From Chamaecyparis obtusa (taxonomy: Eukaryota > Streptophyta > Pinopsida > Cupressales > Cupressaceae): a stretch of 64,000 nt of DNA. Positions 46,945 to 58,256 of the stretch are shown here, piece by piece. The notes beneath the pieces were generated by a model, which was not told where the DNA came from, searched no databases, and saw only the letters and a list, made by a program, of their open reading frames with translations. Made by a program: the position numbers and the translations under genes. The DNA is taken from assembly GCA_027943335.1 (NCBI GenBank), contig BSBK01009257.1, positions 186,001 to 250,000 on the forward strand, in the 5' to 3' direction. The stretch's first letter is position 1; every line of letters begins with the position of its first letter.

Positions 46945-47066
46945 GTCCCGCCGGGCACACTCTGTCCCAGGGCGTAATCCCTCTTTCTCCTTGTCCCACT
47001 GGGTGTATCTTCCATGATTTTGTCCCACCGGGGCATGTTCCTCTTTCTTCTAGTCCACCCGGGCGT
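46945..47066. repeat. Five motifs resembling the complement of the PBS
   Basis: 46945-46960 (GTCCCGCCGGGCACAC), 46964-46975, 46993-47006 (GTCCCACTGGGTGT), 47022-47037 (GTCCCACCGGGGCATG) and 47053-47066 (GTCCACCCGGGCGT) are separated by C/T-rich spacers. The PBS complement reads GTCCCACCGGGTGTGCCA. Confidence 0.65.
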
Positions 47067-47144
47067 CATACCCTCTTCTTCTGATTCTAGCCTCGGCATC
47101 TTATTTTCTTGTCTTTGATGCCATGCCACTTGCAGCATCGCATC

Positions 47145-47158
47145 AAAGAGGGGCAAAA
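47145..47158 (+). promoter_or_regulatory. Polypurine tract of element D
   Basis: AAAGAGGGGCAAAA lies immediately before the 3' LTR and is the expected primer for plus-strand DNA synthesis. Confidence 0.85.
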
Positions 47159-48610
47159 TGTAGACACCGAAAAATCCTTCAGGAAATAAATTATTTTTGT
47201 TTTCTGAAAATCCTTGATGACATCATCATTTATTAATTAATTAATTATTTAATTAATTAATTTATTTTTATGGCATTAAATCCCTCTCTCTTAATTAAGA
47301 ATCTTTAATTAAGGAATCTAGCCTTAAAATGTCATTTGGACATTATCCCTAATTTATTAATTATTTAATTAATAAATTGACCAAAAACCTTCAAAAATAA
47401 ATTAATTTATTATTAATTTATTTTTTATCCCAAACTTGGCCAATTTCCTTAAGACCACTAACCTCTTCCAAAATCTTCTAATCCCTTCTTAATTTCGATT
47501 AAAAGGCTAATCCCATCTTTTCTAACCCTAATCCCAAGGTTAAATATTTAATTAAGGTTAAATATTTAATTTTCATATTTATTGAAAATATTTTAATAAA
47601 TATTCCTAAGACTTAAGCTTTTGGAATGAATAACCTTTTATTCCATGAAACTAAGGAGAAATCTAGACTCTTCTAGAATCTTCTCAAATCCACCCTCTTC
47701 ACCCATCCTAATCCTTTTTTTGTCCTAATCTAATCCTAATCCTAACCTTAAACCTTTGTGCAATCCTAACCAAGCTTAAGACTTTCCTAAACCAAAGCAA
47801 AGTCTTTCCTTCCAAATATCTCAACCACAAAGCATTTATTGCTTCCCCAAAGTCTTCAAAGCCTCTTAAAGCCCATTCATTGCTCTTACAAGCATTTATT
47901 TGGAGAGTTATGAGCTTGGAGCCCCCTTTGTTGACTCCTCTTTGCCCTTCCCTTCATCCACTCACCTTGTGACATGTGTCACCTCCTGATTGGCTGAGAA
48001 CTAGCACAATCCATGTGCTTCCCTTTGAGTGAATCTTGGCCTCTCTTAAGGATTTCAATCCTGGCCATTCATTCCTCCTACCCCAAGCCTTTAGAAATCC
48101 TATAAATACCCTCACTTCCTAAGGCAAATCATCTCTCAACTTTCAAACTCAATAGCAAAGTTATAATGCCATTTTCATTCTAGCATAAGCATAAGCTCAT
48201 CATTTTAGATCATTTTTCAAGCTTAAATCACATCTAAATTAGCTTAAATGGATTAACATAGATTCATTTCTTGTTTTAATCTTAGTTCTTTCATTTAGCT
48301 TTGCATATTTGTGTGTTCTTGAGGCCTTTGAGGCAAAATAGGTTCCTCATACCTATTTTGTGTCATTTTGGGTCTTCTTGATCCTCAAATCATCCATCTT
48401 GCATGCTCCAAGTGCTTGAGTTTCACACCCACATCCCTCTATATCTAAGCATATCAAACGGTGCATGGGCACATCCGTTTTAAGCTTAAACTGAGGTGGC
48501 TTTGATTTTAGTTTGTTAACCATTAAATTTGATTTGATTATATGCTATGACATTTGTTTGTCTTTGGCCTTCAAAACAGGTTTAGGTGCACTCACAAATC
48601 CTAGTCTACA
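47159..48610 (+). repeat. Element D 3' LTR
   Basis: It is nearly identical to 33300-34752, with nine substitutions and one missing base near 48424. TATAAATA lies at 48101-48108. Confidence 0.97.
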
Positions 48611-51204
48611 CATACTAGTACCCCTAGGGAGTCCCTGTGACCCCTTTTGACACATTGGAATGCTCAAGCATGTCTTGAGGGTTCGTAGGACCCCTTAAGA
48701 CACACTTTAGCATTCCAATGTGTCAAAAGGGGTCACGGGGACTCCCTAGGGGTCCTAGAGTGTGATAAGGTGTACTAGGACCCCTAGGGAGTCCCCATGA
48801 CCTCTTTTGACACATTAGAATGCTCAAGTGTGTCTTAAGGGGTCTTAGGAGCCCTTCGGACACACTTGAGCATTCCAATGTGTCAAAAGGGGTCATGGGG
48901 ACTCCCTAGGGGTCCTAACACGTGATAAGGTGTACTAGGACCCCTAGCGAGTCTCCATGACCCCTTTTGACACATTGGAATGCTCAAGTGTGTCTTCAGG
49001 GGTCTTAGGACCCCTTCAAACACACTTGAGCATTCCAAAGTGTCAAAAGGGGTCATGGGGACTTCCTAGGGGTCCTAACGCATGATAAGGCATACTAGGA
49101 CCCCTAGGGAGTCCCCATGACCCCTTTTCACACATTGGAAGGCTCAAGTGTGTCTTAAGGGGTTTTAGGACCCCTTCGGACACACTTGAGTGTTCCAAAG
49201 TGTCAAAAGGGGTCATGGGGACTCCCTAGGCATCCTAACGCGTGATAAGGCTTACTAGAACACCTAGGGAGTCCCCATGACCCCTTTTGACACATTGGAA
49301 TGCTCAAGTGTGTTTTAAGGGGTCGTAGGAGAGCTTCGGACACACTTGAGCATTCCAATGTGTCAAAAGGGGTCATGGGGACTCCCTAGGGGTCCTGACG
49401 CATGATAAGGCGTACTAGGATCCCTAGGGAGTCCCCAGGACACCTTTTGACACATTGGAATGCTCAAGTGTGTCTTAAGGGGTCCTACGACCTTTTAAGA
49501 CACACTTGAGCATTCCAATGTGTCAAAAGGTGTCCTGGAGACTCCCTAGGGGTCCTAGTACACCTTATCATGCGTTAGGACCCCTAGGGAGTCCCCATGA
49601 CCCCTTTTGACACATTGGAATGCTCAAGTGTGTCTTAAGGGGTCCTAAGACCCCTTCGGACACACTTGATCATTCCAATGTGTCAAAAGGGGTCATGGGG
49701 AGTCCCTAGGAGTCTTAGTATGCCTTATCATGCGTTAGAACCCCTAGGGAGTCCCCATGACTCCTTTTGACACATTGGAATGCTCAAGTGTGGCTGAAGG
49801 GGTCTTATGACCCCTTAAGATACACTGGAGCATTCCAATGTGTCAAAAGGGGTCATGGGGACTTCCTAGGGGTCCTAACATGTGATAAGGCATACTAGGA
49901 CCCCTAGGGAGTCCCCATGACCCCTTTTGACACTTTGGAACACTCAAGTGTGTCTGAAGGGGTCCTAAGATCCCTTAAGATGCACTTGAGTGTTCCAATG
50001 TGTCAAATGGGGTCATGGGGACTCCCTAGGGGTCCTAGTATGCCTTATCACGTGTTAGGACCCTTAGGGAGTCACCATGACCCCTTTTGACACATTGGAA
50101 TGCTCAAGTGTGTCCGAAGGGGTCCTAGGACCCCTTAAGACACACTTGAGCATTCCAATGTGTCAAAAGGGGTCATGCGGACTTCCTAGGAGTCCTAACA
50201 CATGATAAGGCATACTAGGACCCCTAGGGTTTCCCCATTACCCCTTTTGACACTTTGAAATGCTCAAGTGTGTTCGAAGGGGTCCTAAGACCCCTTAAGA
50301 CACACTTGAGCATTCCAATGTGTCAAATAGGGTCATGGGGACTCCCTAGGGGTCCTAGTACACCTTATCACGTGTTAGGACCCCTAGGAAGGCCCCATGA
50401 CCCCTTTTGACACATTGGAACTCTCAAATGTGTCTTAAGGGGTCTTAAGACCCCTTAGGACACATTTGAGCATTCCAATGTGTCAAAAGGGGTCATGGGG
50501 ACTTCCTATGGGTCCTAGTATGCCTTATCACATGTTAGGACCCCTAGGGAGTCCCGGTCATCCCTTTTGACACATTGGAATGCTCAAGTGTGTCTTAAGG
50601 GGTCCTACAACCCCTTAAGGCACACTTGTGCATTCCAATATGTCAAAAGGGGTCATGAGGACTCCCTGGGGGTCCTAGTATGCCTTATCATGTGTTAGAA
50701 CCCTGAGGGAGTCCCCATGACCCCTTTTGACTTATTGGAACGCTCAAGTGTGTCTGAAGGGGTCGTAGGACCCCTTAAGACACACTTGGTAATTCTAATG
50801 TGTCAAAAGGGGTCATCAAGACTTCCTAGGCATCCTAACGCATGATAAGGCATACTAGGACCCCTAGGGAGTCCCCTTGACCCCTTTTGACACATTGGAA
50901 TGCTCAAGTGTGTCCGAAGGGGTCCTATGACTCCTTAAGATGCACTTGAGCATTCCAATGTATCAAAATGGGTCATGGGGACTTCCTATGGGTCCTAACG
51001 CATGATAAGGTGTACTAGGACCCCTAGGGAGTCCCCATGACTACTTTTGACACATTGGAATGCTCAAGTGTGCCTTAAGTGGTCTTAGGACCCCTTAAGA
51101 CACACTTGAGCATTCCAATGTGTCAAAAGGGGTCATGTGGACTCCCTAAGTGTCCTAACGCGTGATAAGGCATACTAGGACCCCTAGGGAGTCCCCATGA
51201 CCCA
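48611..51204. repeat. Palindromic satellite, 160-bp unit, right part
   Basis: Sixteen units have an exact 160-bp spacing. Cores start at 48756 and every 160 bp to 51156. GATAAGG orientation: 48756, 48916, 49076, 49236, 49396, 49876, 50196, 50836, 50996, 51156. Inverse orientation: 49556, 49716, 50036, 50356, 50516, 50676. The array ends abruptly at about 51204 within an arm. It continues 31325-33299 across element D. Confidence 0.97.
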
Positions 51205-51886
51205 AATGAGATGTTAGTGAATGACTTCTTGCTAATACTACTCTTCCACCAGATCCAGATTTCAACCCTTTTATGGATCTATAGGCTCAATCACGAGCCC
51301 ATAGAACTGGCCAAGAGAAAAATGTAATTGTATATCAACTAATTACAAAATGTTCAGTGGAGGAGAAAATATTGCAATGATCAAGAAGAAAATTGGCTGT
51401 GGAAAATCTAGTTATGAATTCTTTTAAGAATGAAACTATTAAGGAATTGCATTAATCACAAACCATGGAAATAACCTTCTACAACAAAGAACATTCTTGC
51501 TATAGAATTTATTAACATATAATTTAAACATCTTATCAACATTCATGGAAGAGATTTCATTAGCATCCATGGAAGAAATTTCATTAAAACTTCAGACAAA
51601 ATCATCTAAAAAAATTCATTAACTTCAAGCGAAATCATTTAAGACAGACAAAAACAAAATCATATTACTTAGAAATGGCAGAGAAAGAAAATGAGATAAA
51701 CCAAATTTATCAAATTCTTGCAATCCGCAGCTTCTCTCCGAGCACAAAATGACAATCCATGGATCCAAAATTACGGTAAAAATTAAATTCTTCGAGTAAG
51801 TCGTTCAGAAACGAGCAGAATATTGGAACGCATGATGATTTATAGAGAATTTATGATGGTTTATGCTGTGCAAAAGCCTGCAATCC
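51205..51886. other. AT-rich spacer, no gene recognised
   Basis: Short near-repeats such as CATGGAAGAAATTTCATTA occur around 51545-51590. There is no coding signal I trust. Confidence 0.4.
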
Positions 51887-52474
51887 CTACCATATCTCAG
51901 AGTATTGATGAGAAGCAATGGCGAAAGTCTGAGACAGAGGTGGCACTGGCATTAAAGTGGCAAGACATTCTTCATAATATCGGGGCAGCACCATCGAAAC
52001 GACAAGGCTTTCCTCATAATGTCGCGTCGTTGCTGATATCTTCTTTAAATTTATTAATGCAATCAGTTCTACGGTGCCTACATAATTTCCAGTACAATTG
52101 CTCATTTTACCAAACCCTTCCCCGCTCTCCATAATCTTCAACCAGTTCAAAGGTTCATCTGGTTGTTCTTGATTAACCTCCCAATGACTCTATTGAGCTA
52201 CCGGATTATCAACAGGCGTGGTATAATTGTCCGATGACCAAAATCTATTTTGAGAACCTTTGCAATTTAGCGTTCCGGTTGAAAAAGCAGGGAAAGATAC
52301 CATTTCATAGCCACAGGCGGTGGAAACAGAGTGATTCTCTTGCCCTTTGCTTCTATAATCCGCCTCCAGTGAACTATTCTTCAAAGCCTCCATTTCTGCG
52401 TAGTTAGGGTTTTCAGCGCCTGTAAAAGGCACAACTATGCCCCTATAGGGACTCATGCTCGTGCTCAGAATCAT
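51887..52474 (-). pseudogene. Unrecognised coding-like segment
   Basis: One minus-strand frame is open from ATG 52474 to TAG 52190 and continues open to 51887. The amino-acid mix is normal (a mid-part reads NWLKIMESGEGFGKM), unlike the AT-rich flanks. I do not recognise a family. It may be an exon of a captured host gene inside element B. Confidence 0.35.
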
Positions 52475-52745
52475 ATTAAATAATATTTAAAATGTAAAAT
52501 GTATATTATATAATATTTAATATATAATATATAATCTAATATATAGTTTTTGATATTAATATATAATTAAATAATATTTAATGTATCATGTATATTATAT
52601 AATATTTAATATATATAATATATAATCTAATATATAGTTTTTAATATTAATATATATTAAATAATATTTAATGTAAAATATATATTATATAACATTTAAT
52701 ATATAATTGATATTATATAATATTTAATATAGCTAATATATATAT
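52472..52745. repeat. AT-rich tandem repeat, about 90-bp unit, 3 copies
   Basis: A TATATTATATAATATTTAAT phrase starts at 52502, 52591 and 52681, with TAATCTAATATATAGTTTTT between copies. Confidence 0.85.
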
Positions 52746-53658
52746 GTTTATGAAGGATGGAGAAACGGGAGGGAGAAAGTGGAGGCAAAGTGAAAATTCA
52801 AAATTGTGCATCATGTTCGAGTAAATATCGGGTACCCGATTAGGCTTGGTATTGCTTTGTGCACCAAACCTACATGGTCAACTATTGGAATGTCTCAAAT
52901 ACGTGTTTTTCCCCTATTTCTCTGAGTTCCAGACTTTGACAATGTAGCTGACGACTTTTTTTTCACCTGAATTTGATAAAACAAAAAGCGTATCTTAAGG
53001 AGATTATCAGCTTTCTATCGATATAATTGCTGTCAAATTTTGAATTCGGTAAGTAATTATTAGTTATTTTTCAATTGAGCTACCTCTAAAGTGCTGATTT
53101 ATATATTGATTGAAAAATGACTATAACTTTCAAATGGTATAACATTTTTGAAATCCGAAAAATGCGTCACATTCTATGCTTTGCCTACTATAAGGAAAAA
53201 AAATAATTTTGAATTTTGTAAAGTTTTGAATGAGTTAAGGTGGTCAGACACAGGAGTTTTTTTATTCTGAAAATGTTGTAGCAGAAAATTCATAATTAAT
53301 TATTTTTTTGGAATAAAATTACAAAAAAATATGCGTCACATCCGAGCATGAGTCTACGACTTATAGCTAAAATCTTATAATAAAATATTATCATTTGATT
53401 ATGATTAAGATGGTCAGACATACACCTACTTCTTATTTTTTACTTGAAATTTTTGTATTGCTGCATTGAAATCTATACTTTTCACCAATCATACTAACTT
53501 TTTCTCAAAAAAGGCCTAGTAGTTTAGAAACTACATTCAATTTTCTATAGATTCTATTCTTACAACTTTTTGATATTAGGTTCATAGCTAGTTGAAATTT
53601 TCATGTCAAGTTGACTAACCCTGATTTGCTGATTTTTCATTGCCACTTAAGGGCATAG

Positions 53659-53687
53659 TTTGGCCCCTCATGATCTTGCACATACCC
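53659..53687 (-). repeat. Right terminal inverted repeat of element B
   Basis: It is the exact reverse complement of 19370-19398, followed directly by GTAA (53688-53691). Confidence 0.75.
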
Positions 53688-53691
53688 GTAA

Positions 53692-54790
53692 ATTGTTCAA
53701 AGTAGTGCTGCAAGTTGTGAGGTTAACATTGGATGGACTTATTTTTGGGAAACAAAAGCTAAGATTGAATAATTATACTATACATTCTAATCAACAATAA
53801 CTAAAAAATCACTCAAGATCTACATATTATGTCGACATCTATTGTAGGGAAAGTGCTTACTTCTGGGCTTAATTATGTAGCTATTTTAATGTCAATATTT
53901 GGATAACCCTCTGTGATCCATCATCAGGAAGAGAATAAAAATGTGCACATGTTGTAGAGAATGTTCCTTAAAATGAAAGAGGAAAGGTTATGATCACACT
54001 CTGCAATCTAGACACACTCCTCTTCTCGATGATGGATCATGTAGTGTGATCTTAAATATTTATTTAAAAAAAATACTGCATAATTAAAACCATAACCATG
54101 TACGAGAAAAAATTCACTTTGCAATTTGTAAGTGAAATGCTTGATTAAAATTTATATGCGTTTTAGTTACTAGAAAAATTGAGATAAAAAATTGGTATCA
54201 AAATTTTTTTGTAAGAGATAAAATTTTAAGTGACAACAACATTGTCTCGTATTGGCAAGGAAGATAGTTTTTGTGATAACCACAAGGTGTCTTCCAACAT
54301 TTAGAGTTTCTTGAACACTATCATTTCAATAGTAAATATAGTGCTTGCATATATAGGATCGTCTCTTATCATTTTTAATATTGTCATAAAGAATGCATGC
54401 AAGTTGAAAATGTCAAAAGTTCTAATCAAATGAGGAAGATAAATGGAATTTGTCTTTCTGAGCATACCACTCTTTTGGGTTATCTTCCAATGTAACTGCA
54501 CTATTTTTCTCACCTCCTTTTAATATGTAAATCTTCAATTTTTCTTTCAGGTCAAACACCTATCAGCTTGTCTGTTGCACCTTCTTTTGGTGCACGTTCT
54601 AGTTATACAAATTGAAGCATTTCTTTTACTACCCTGCACTAAAGAAAGCATTTGGTTAATACCTAGATTAAAAGTGAGGTTATAACAATCAAATAAATAT
54701 TCAAGCTCTAGAAATTAGACCATAGTATAAGATTGATATAAGATTTTTGATTTAATTATGCAAAGGGGATTTTAAAGGTTACTCTACATA
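53692..54790. other. AT-rich spacer, no gene recognised
   Basis: No long frame, repeat or motif stands out apart from mild AT-richness. Confidence 0.4.
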
Positions 54791-55460
54791 ATGATGTCTA
54801 GCAAAGAGACAATTTGATCGAGAGGGGGCTCAAGTTCTAGTAGACCAATTTTAGGTGATTACACTTCCCACTTGTCAGCCTTAAATGCTCTTACACCCTC
54901 TTACACATTTGTCCCCCATTCCCACTTCCCAAAATGGTCACATTCCTCGAAGCTTTACCTTTGGAGTATGAGACAGGATGTGTCTTTATGGCATGTCCTC
55001 TCAAACCCTAATCCCCTCTCAAGCTGTCTTTTTGTGACACTTGTCATAAGGCTATGAGCTTGAGAAAGCACAATCCTTGTGCTTCCCCTCAAATGCATCT
55101 CAACTCTTCCTAAGCTTTCAATCCTATCCCTCCATTTGACCCTCCGTTGACCTATATACTAAACCCTCTACCCTTCACAAATCATCCACCATTTCCAAGA
55201 AAAGTTATCATGTTCCTTTGAGATCCAAAAGTAAGAATCATATCCTCATAATGCCAAAATCATGTCAAACCCAATCCTTTGAAGCTTGAGAAAGTTCTAC
55301 TTTGAACACACATACCCAATATTGGACAAATCTACAAGTCAAGGAGGACTTCAAGGTTTAAGAGGTTTGCACATTCTTAGGCTTGTGTTGTTTTAGTTCT
55401 TGTTTTGTCTAATCTAGATATTGCCTTGATAGTTTAATTTGAATGTCTTAACTTATTTAT
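54791..55460 (+). repeat. Decayed LTR relic related to element D's LTR
   Basis: The order of phrases matches the element D LTR around 34030-34310: a TGACAC-TGTCA pair, GCACAATCC-TGTGCTTCCC, then TTTCAATCCT, a TATA-like CTATATACTAAACC and AAATCATC. Identity is low and no boundaries remain. It may be a solo LTR or fragment. Confidence 0.45.
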
Positions 55461-58256
55461 TGTATTCCTATTTGAACTCACACTTTTATTGCACACACCA
55501 AGATTATATTTTTCTTCTTTGAAAAAAGGTATTCAAGATTATATAAAAAAATTCAATTTGCCTTTGCTTATTAGACATTGTTTAATGTTTTAATTGTCTA
55601 CTATAAATGAAATTTACAACACCTTTAAAAAATTACTATTTCTAAATTCCTCCTTTGATATCAATTGTTGAGAGATAATAGAAAAATAAAAAGCAACATG
55701 CATGGAAATCACAAAAGATATGGAGTGTTAAAAGGAAATTGTTAGGGCACTAAATTAATCATTCATGTATTGTTGCACCATTTAATATGTTTTTATTATG
55801 GATGGAAATGCTTGTCCTTTGTATTCAAGGCACAATGAGATGATGTGCATATTATGTGAGATAAAAATGGAAGGGTGTTGAATGTAGATAATCAGGGAAG
55901 GGTAGGGAATTAAAATGTTATATATTTTTTTCTTTCCACCCATCATTAGAAGTTTGGTAATTTAATTGTTTGGTCAAGCTATTATTTGCATATGTCTTCT
56001 CTATGCATGGTTTTGTATCATCTCCCTACCACATCAATGTTTAGTTCTGCATTAGGCATATACACTTGTAGATATGTTACACAGTTGTACCAGATCCATC
56101 TGATCCACATGTTCGTGGCTTAGGAGACATGGATATGCAAATGGATAGAGGTACTTGATGTAATGGATATGTAGTGTACTTGATGTATGACATACATGTC
56201 GACATCCTTTTTGTACATAATTAATGGTTTAATGTAATATTGCATTATCACATGATGTATTGAAGCTCAACGTTTAGGTTGACTTCTTGTTGTAACTAAA
56301 TTTTCTCATTGTATCTTTGTGATGACATTATGCATGCGACAGTTGGTCAACATATCATTTATGAACTTCTAAATTGTTATATCATATTTTGACATGCAGG
56401 TCGAACAATTGTTATTTTCCTTATTTAATTAATGGAAATTAAATGGTTGAGTAGACTTTGTGTTAATCGTCCTTGACTTTTCTATTTGACATTTTTGTAA
56501 ATTATGTATTTTGTTTATGTGACATTCTTGAGGAATTGCAATCTTTACAGATGTAAAGTCTGTGGCGAGTGGTGTTACAAGATCATCATCATACACAAGC
56601 AGTGCAAAAATGAATCTATAAGAAAATTTGTTGAGTAAAACATAATGATTCAATGAATGTGATAGAAAGTCGTAAATAAAGTATATTAGATTTGTGAAAA
56701 TAAATTATTTGGAGCTATAATGAGTGTTATAGAATGTTTATGTGAAGAGTTTATGATTATTTTGTAATAGATTTATGATTAGGTTATAGAAGATTTGAGA
56801 AAGAGATTACACCAAATTAAATAAAAGAGCTATAGTGAACTTGTGAAGAATCAGATCATCTATCATTCATTAAAATGCACAAATAACTAAATACAATTGG
56901 AGTCTCTAACTGGATGAGAAGTTGTGGACCTCTAGTGAGGTGCTTCTCACAAATAAAATGAGGAGTTGGTGCTTCTAGTAGGTTGGTGACTACGAACTTT
57001 GTAAAAGAAGTATTTTTATGAAAGTATTAAATTGTTGTGGTTTTCTCCCACAAGTTTTTCTGCATATATCTTGTGCTTTATTTGTGTTCATAATAGTTAG
57101 ATCTGATGTGAATGTGAATATACAATGAATATACCTTGAGGTAAAGTTTTATGTTTTTTTAATTAAAATAAATAATTAAAATATTGAAGTTATACTCCAG
57201 ACTGCTCCCTCTCAGTATAACTGTGTTCTCAACATAGACTCCCTCACTAGAGGTGCATTCATTTTTTTAAAATTTTATTTTTTATTTTTTCCCTCAAGGA
57301 AGCAAAAGCACGAGAACCTAGTAATATTTCCACAAGTAGCTTGTCCTCTTCATCTTCAATCAACTTGCTATCATCATTGTTGTCTTCCGAGCACCCATAT
57401 CAGCCTCCTTGGCTAGCTAGGTCGCATCCATTGTTGGTAGGTATAGTTTTCATGACTACTGCCTTAGCCAATTGTTGGGTAATTTTCTCGAATGAATCTA
57501 CGTTGTTACAAAAAATTGTTGAGTACAACAAAATAAATGTTATCAGAAATGAAAATCTGAAATTAAAAATGATTGTCTACAAGAAAAGTGTTAAAACTAA
57601 CTTATGTTATTGCTACAATATTCTTTCTATTCTTGAAGAAAACTTTCAATTACGTCCAATAATCCTCTTTTATTTCTTGTTGTCTTTTCAAAATACCTAG
57701 TCCCTCTCATCTTCAAAATCACCAAACAACAATTACACCCCTATCAACTGCTGCTGCAATGTTAGGGGAGAAAGAAGGATAAGATATCAAAAGATTTCCA
57801 ACTAACTCTGCAATTACTCCTCTTAGGTGACTAAATAATAATAATAAATTCCAACAAGTTTTACATCTGTTGGGGTTTAAGATTGAAGATGATTTATTTA
57901 TTTATTTTTAATACAAATATAAAATAACTTCTTTACTACCACCTTATTTATAAAAACAAAATCATTGAAAAAATTAAAATATGAGACAGTCTCTTCAAAA
58001 GAGTTATAAATTGATTTACAAACAAAAGTCTCTACTTTGTCATAGTCTATCATTACAAAAATTTCTTAGCAAGTGCTAATATATATGCATGTTTTTCTTA
58101 AGAAATGCTTAATAGATATATTGTGTATGCTAGAAGTGATTCAATCATCACCGTAGCATTATCATTCCATTTTTTTTTTGCCAAAGGTATCAGGGAGTGA
58201 GACTGTATATAGAAGGTACTCTGTATAATAGTCTGGTTCTTATTACCAGAGCTTGC
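55461..58256. other. 2.8-kb AT-rich stretch without a recognised gene
   Basis: A short coding-like piece at 56090-56160 (+) reads DPSDPHVRGLGDMDMQMDRG before TGA. An open frame at 57341-57700 begins with a Ser run and has one hydrophobic segment. Neither matches a family I know. Confidence 0.35.

Larger units (their letters stand above)
45650..47158 (+). other. 3' untranslated part of element D
   Basis: It opens with an A/G-rich tract (45668-45731) right after gag-pol. A 49-bp tandem repeat (GGTCCTTGAGGATATATCG) lies at 46267 and 46316. Five GTCCCACCGGG-like motifs occur at 46945-47066. Short ORFs here look like chance. Confidence 0.6.
33300..48610 (+). mobile_element. Element D: complete young Ty3/gypsy Tat retrotransposon
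   Basis: LTRs of 1,453 and 1,452 bp with TG...CA ends, CATAC target duplication, PBS at 34756, polypurine tract at 47145 and a full gag-pol frame define the element. By eye the LTRs differ by nine substitutions and one 1-bp indel (about 0.6-0.7%), so insertion is recent. The internal region (12.4 kb) has an unusually long 2.7-kb leader and a 1.5-kb 3' untranslated part, both rich in short repeats. Confidence 0.97.
19370..53687. mobile_element. Element B: candidate 34-kb DNA transposon with nested insertions
   Basis: The outermost 29 bp (19370-19398) reappear as an exact inverted copy at 53659-53687. A second 20-bp block around CGGGTACCCGATA (19513-19532) reappears inverted near 52827-52846. 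GTAA flanks both ends directly. Removing elements C (6.7 kb) and D (15.3 kb) would leave about 12 kb holding a multi-exon gene, a satellite array and a pseudogene. No transposase was recognised. The alternative is two unrelated copies of one family in opposite orientation. Confidence 0.45.

Noticed and set aside
46945..47066. tRNA-derived gene or SINE in the element D 3' UTR
   Set aside because: Only the acceptor/T-stem-like 14-16 bases repeat; no anticodon arm, D-arm or polymerase III box A is present.
31325..51204. Regular repeats with different 'spacers', CRISPR-like at first sight
   Set aside because: This is plant nuclear DNA; the 160-bp units are palindromic satellite and the 'spacers' are one core in two orientations.
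57341..57700. 119-codon frame with a hydrophobic segment as a small membrane protein gene
   Set aside because: No homology recognised and the second half is Lys/Asn-rich like the AT-rich background; too weak to call.
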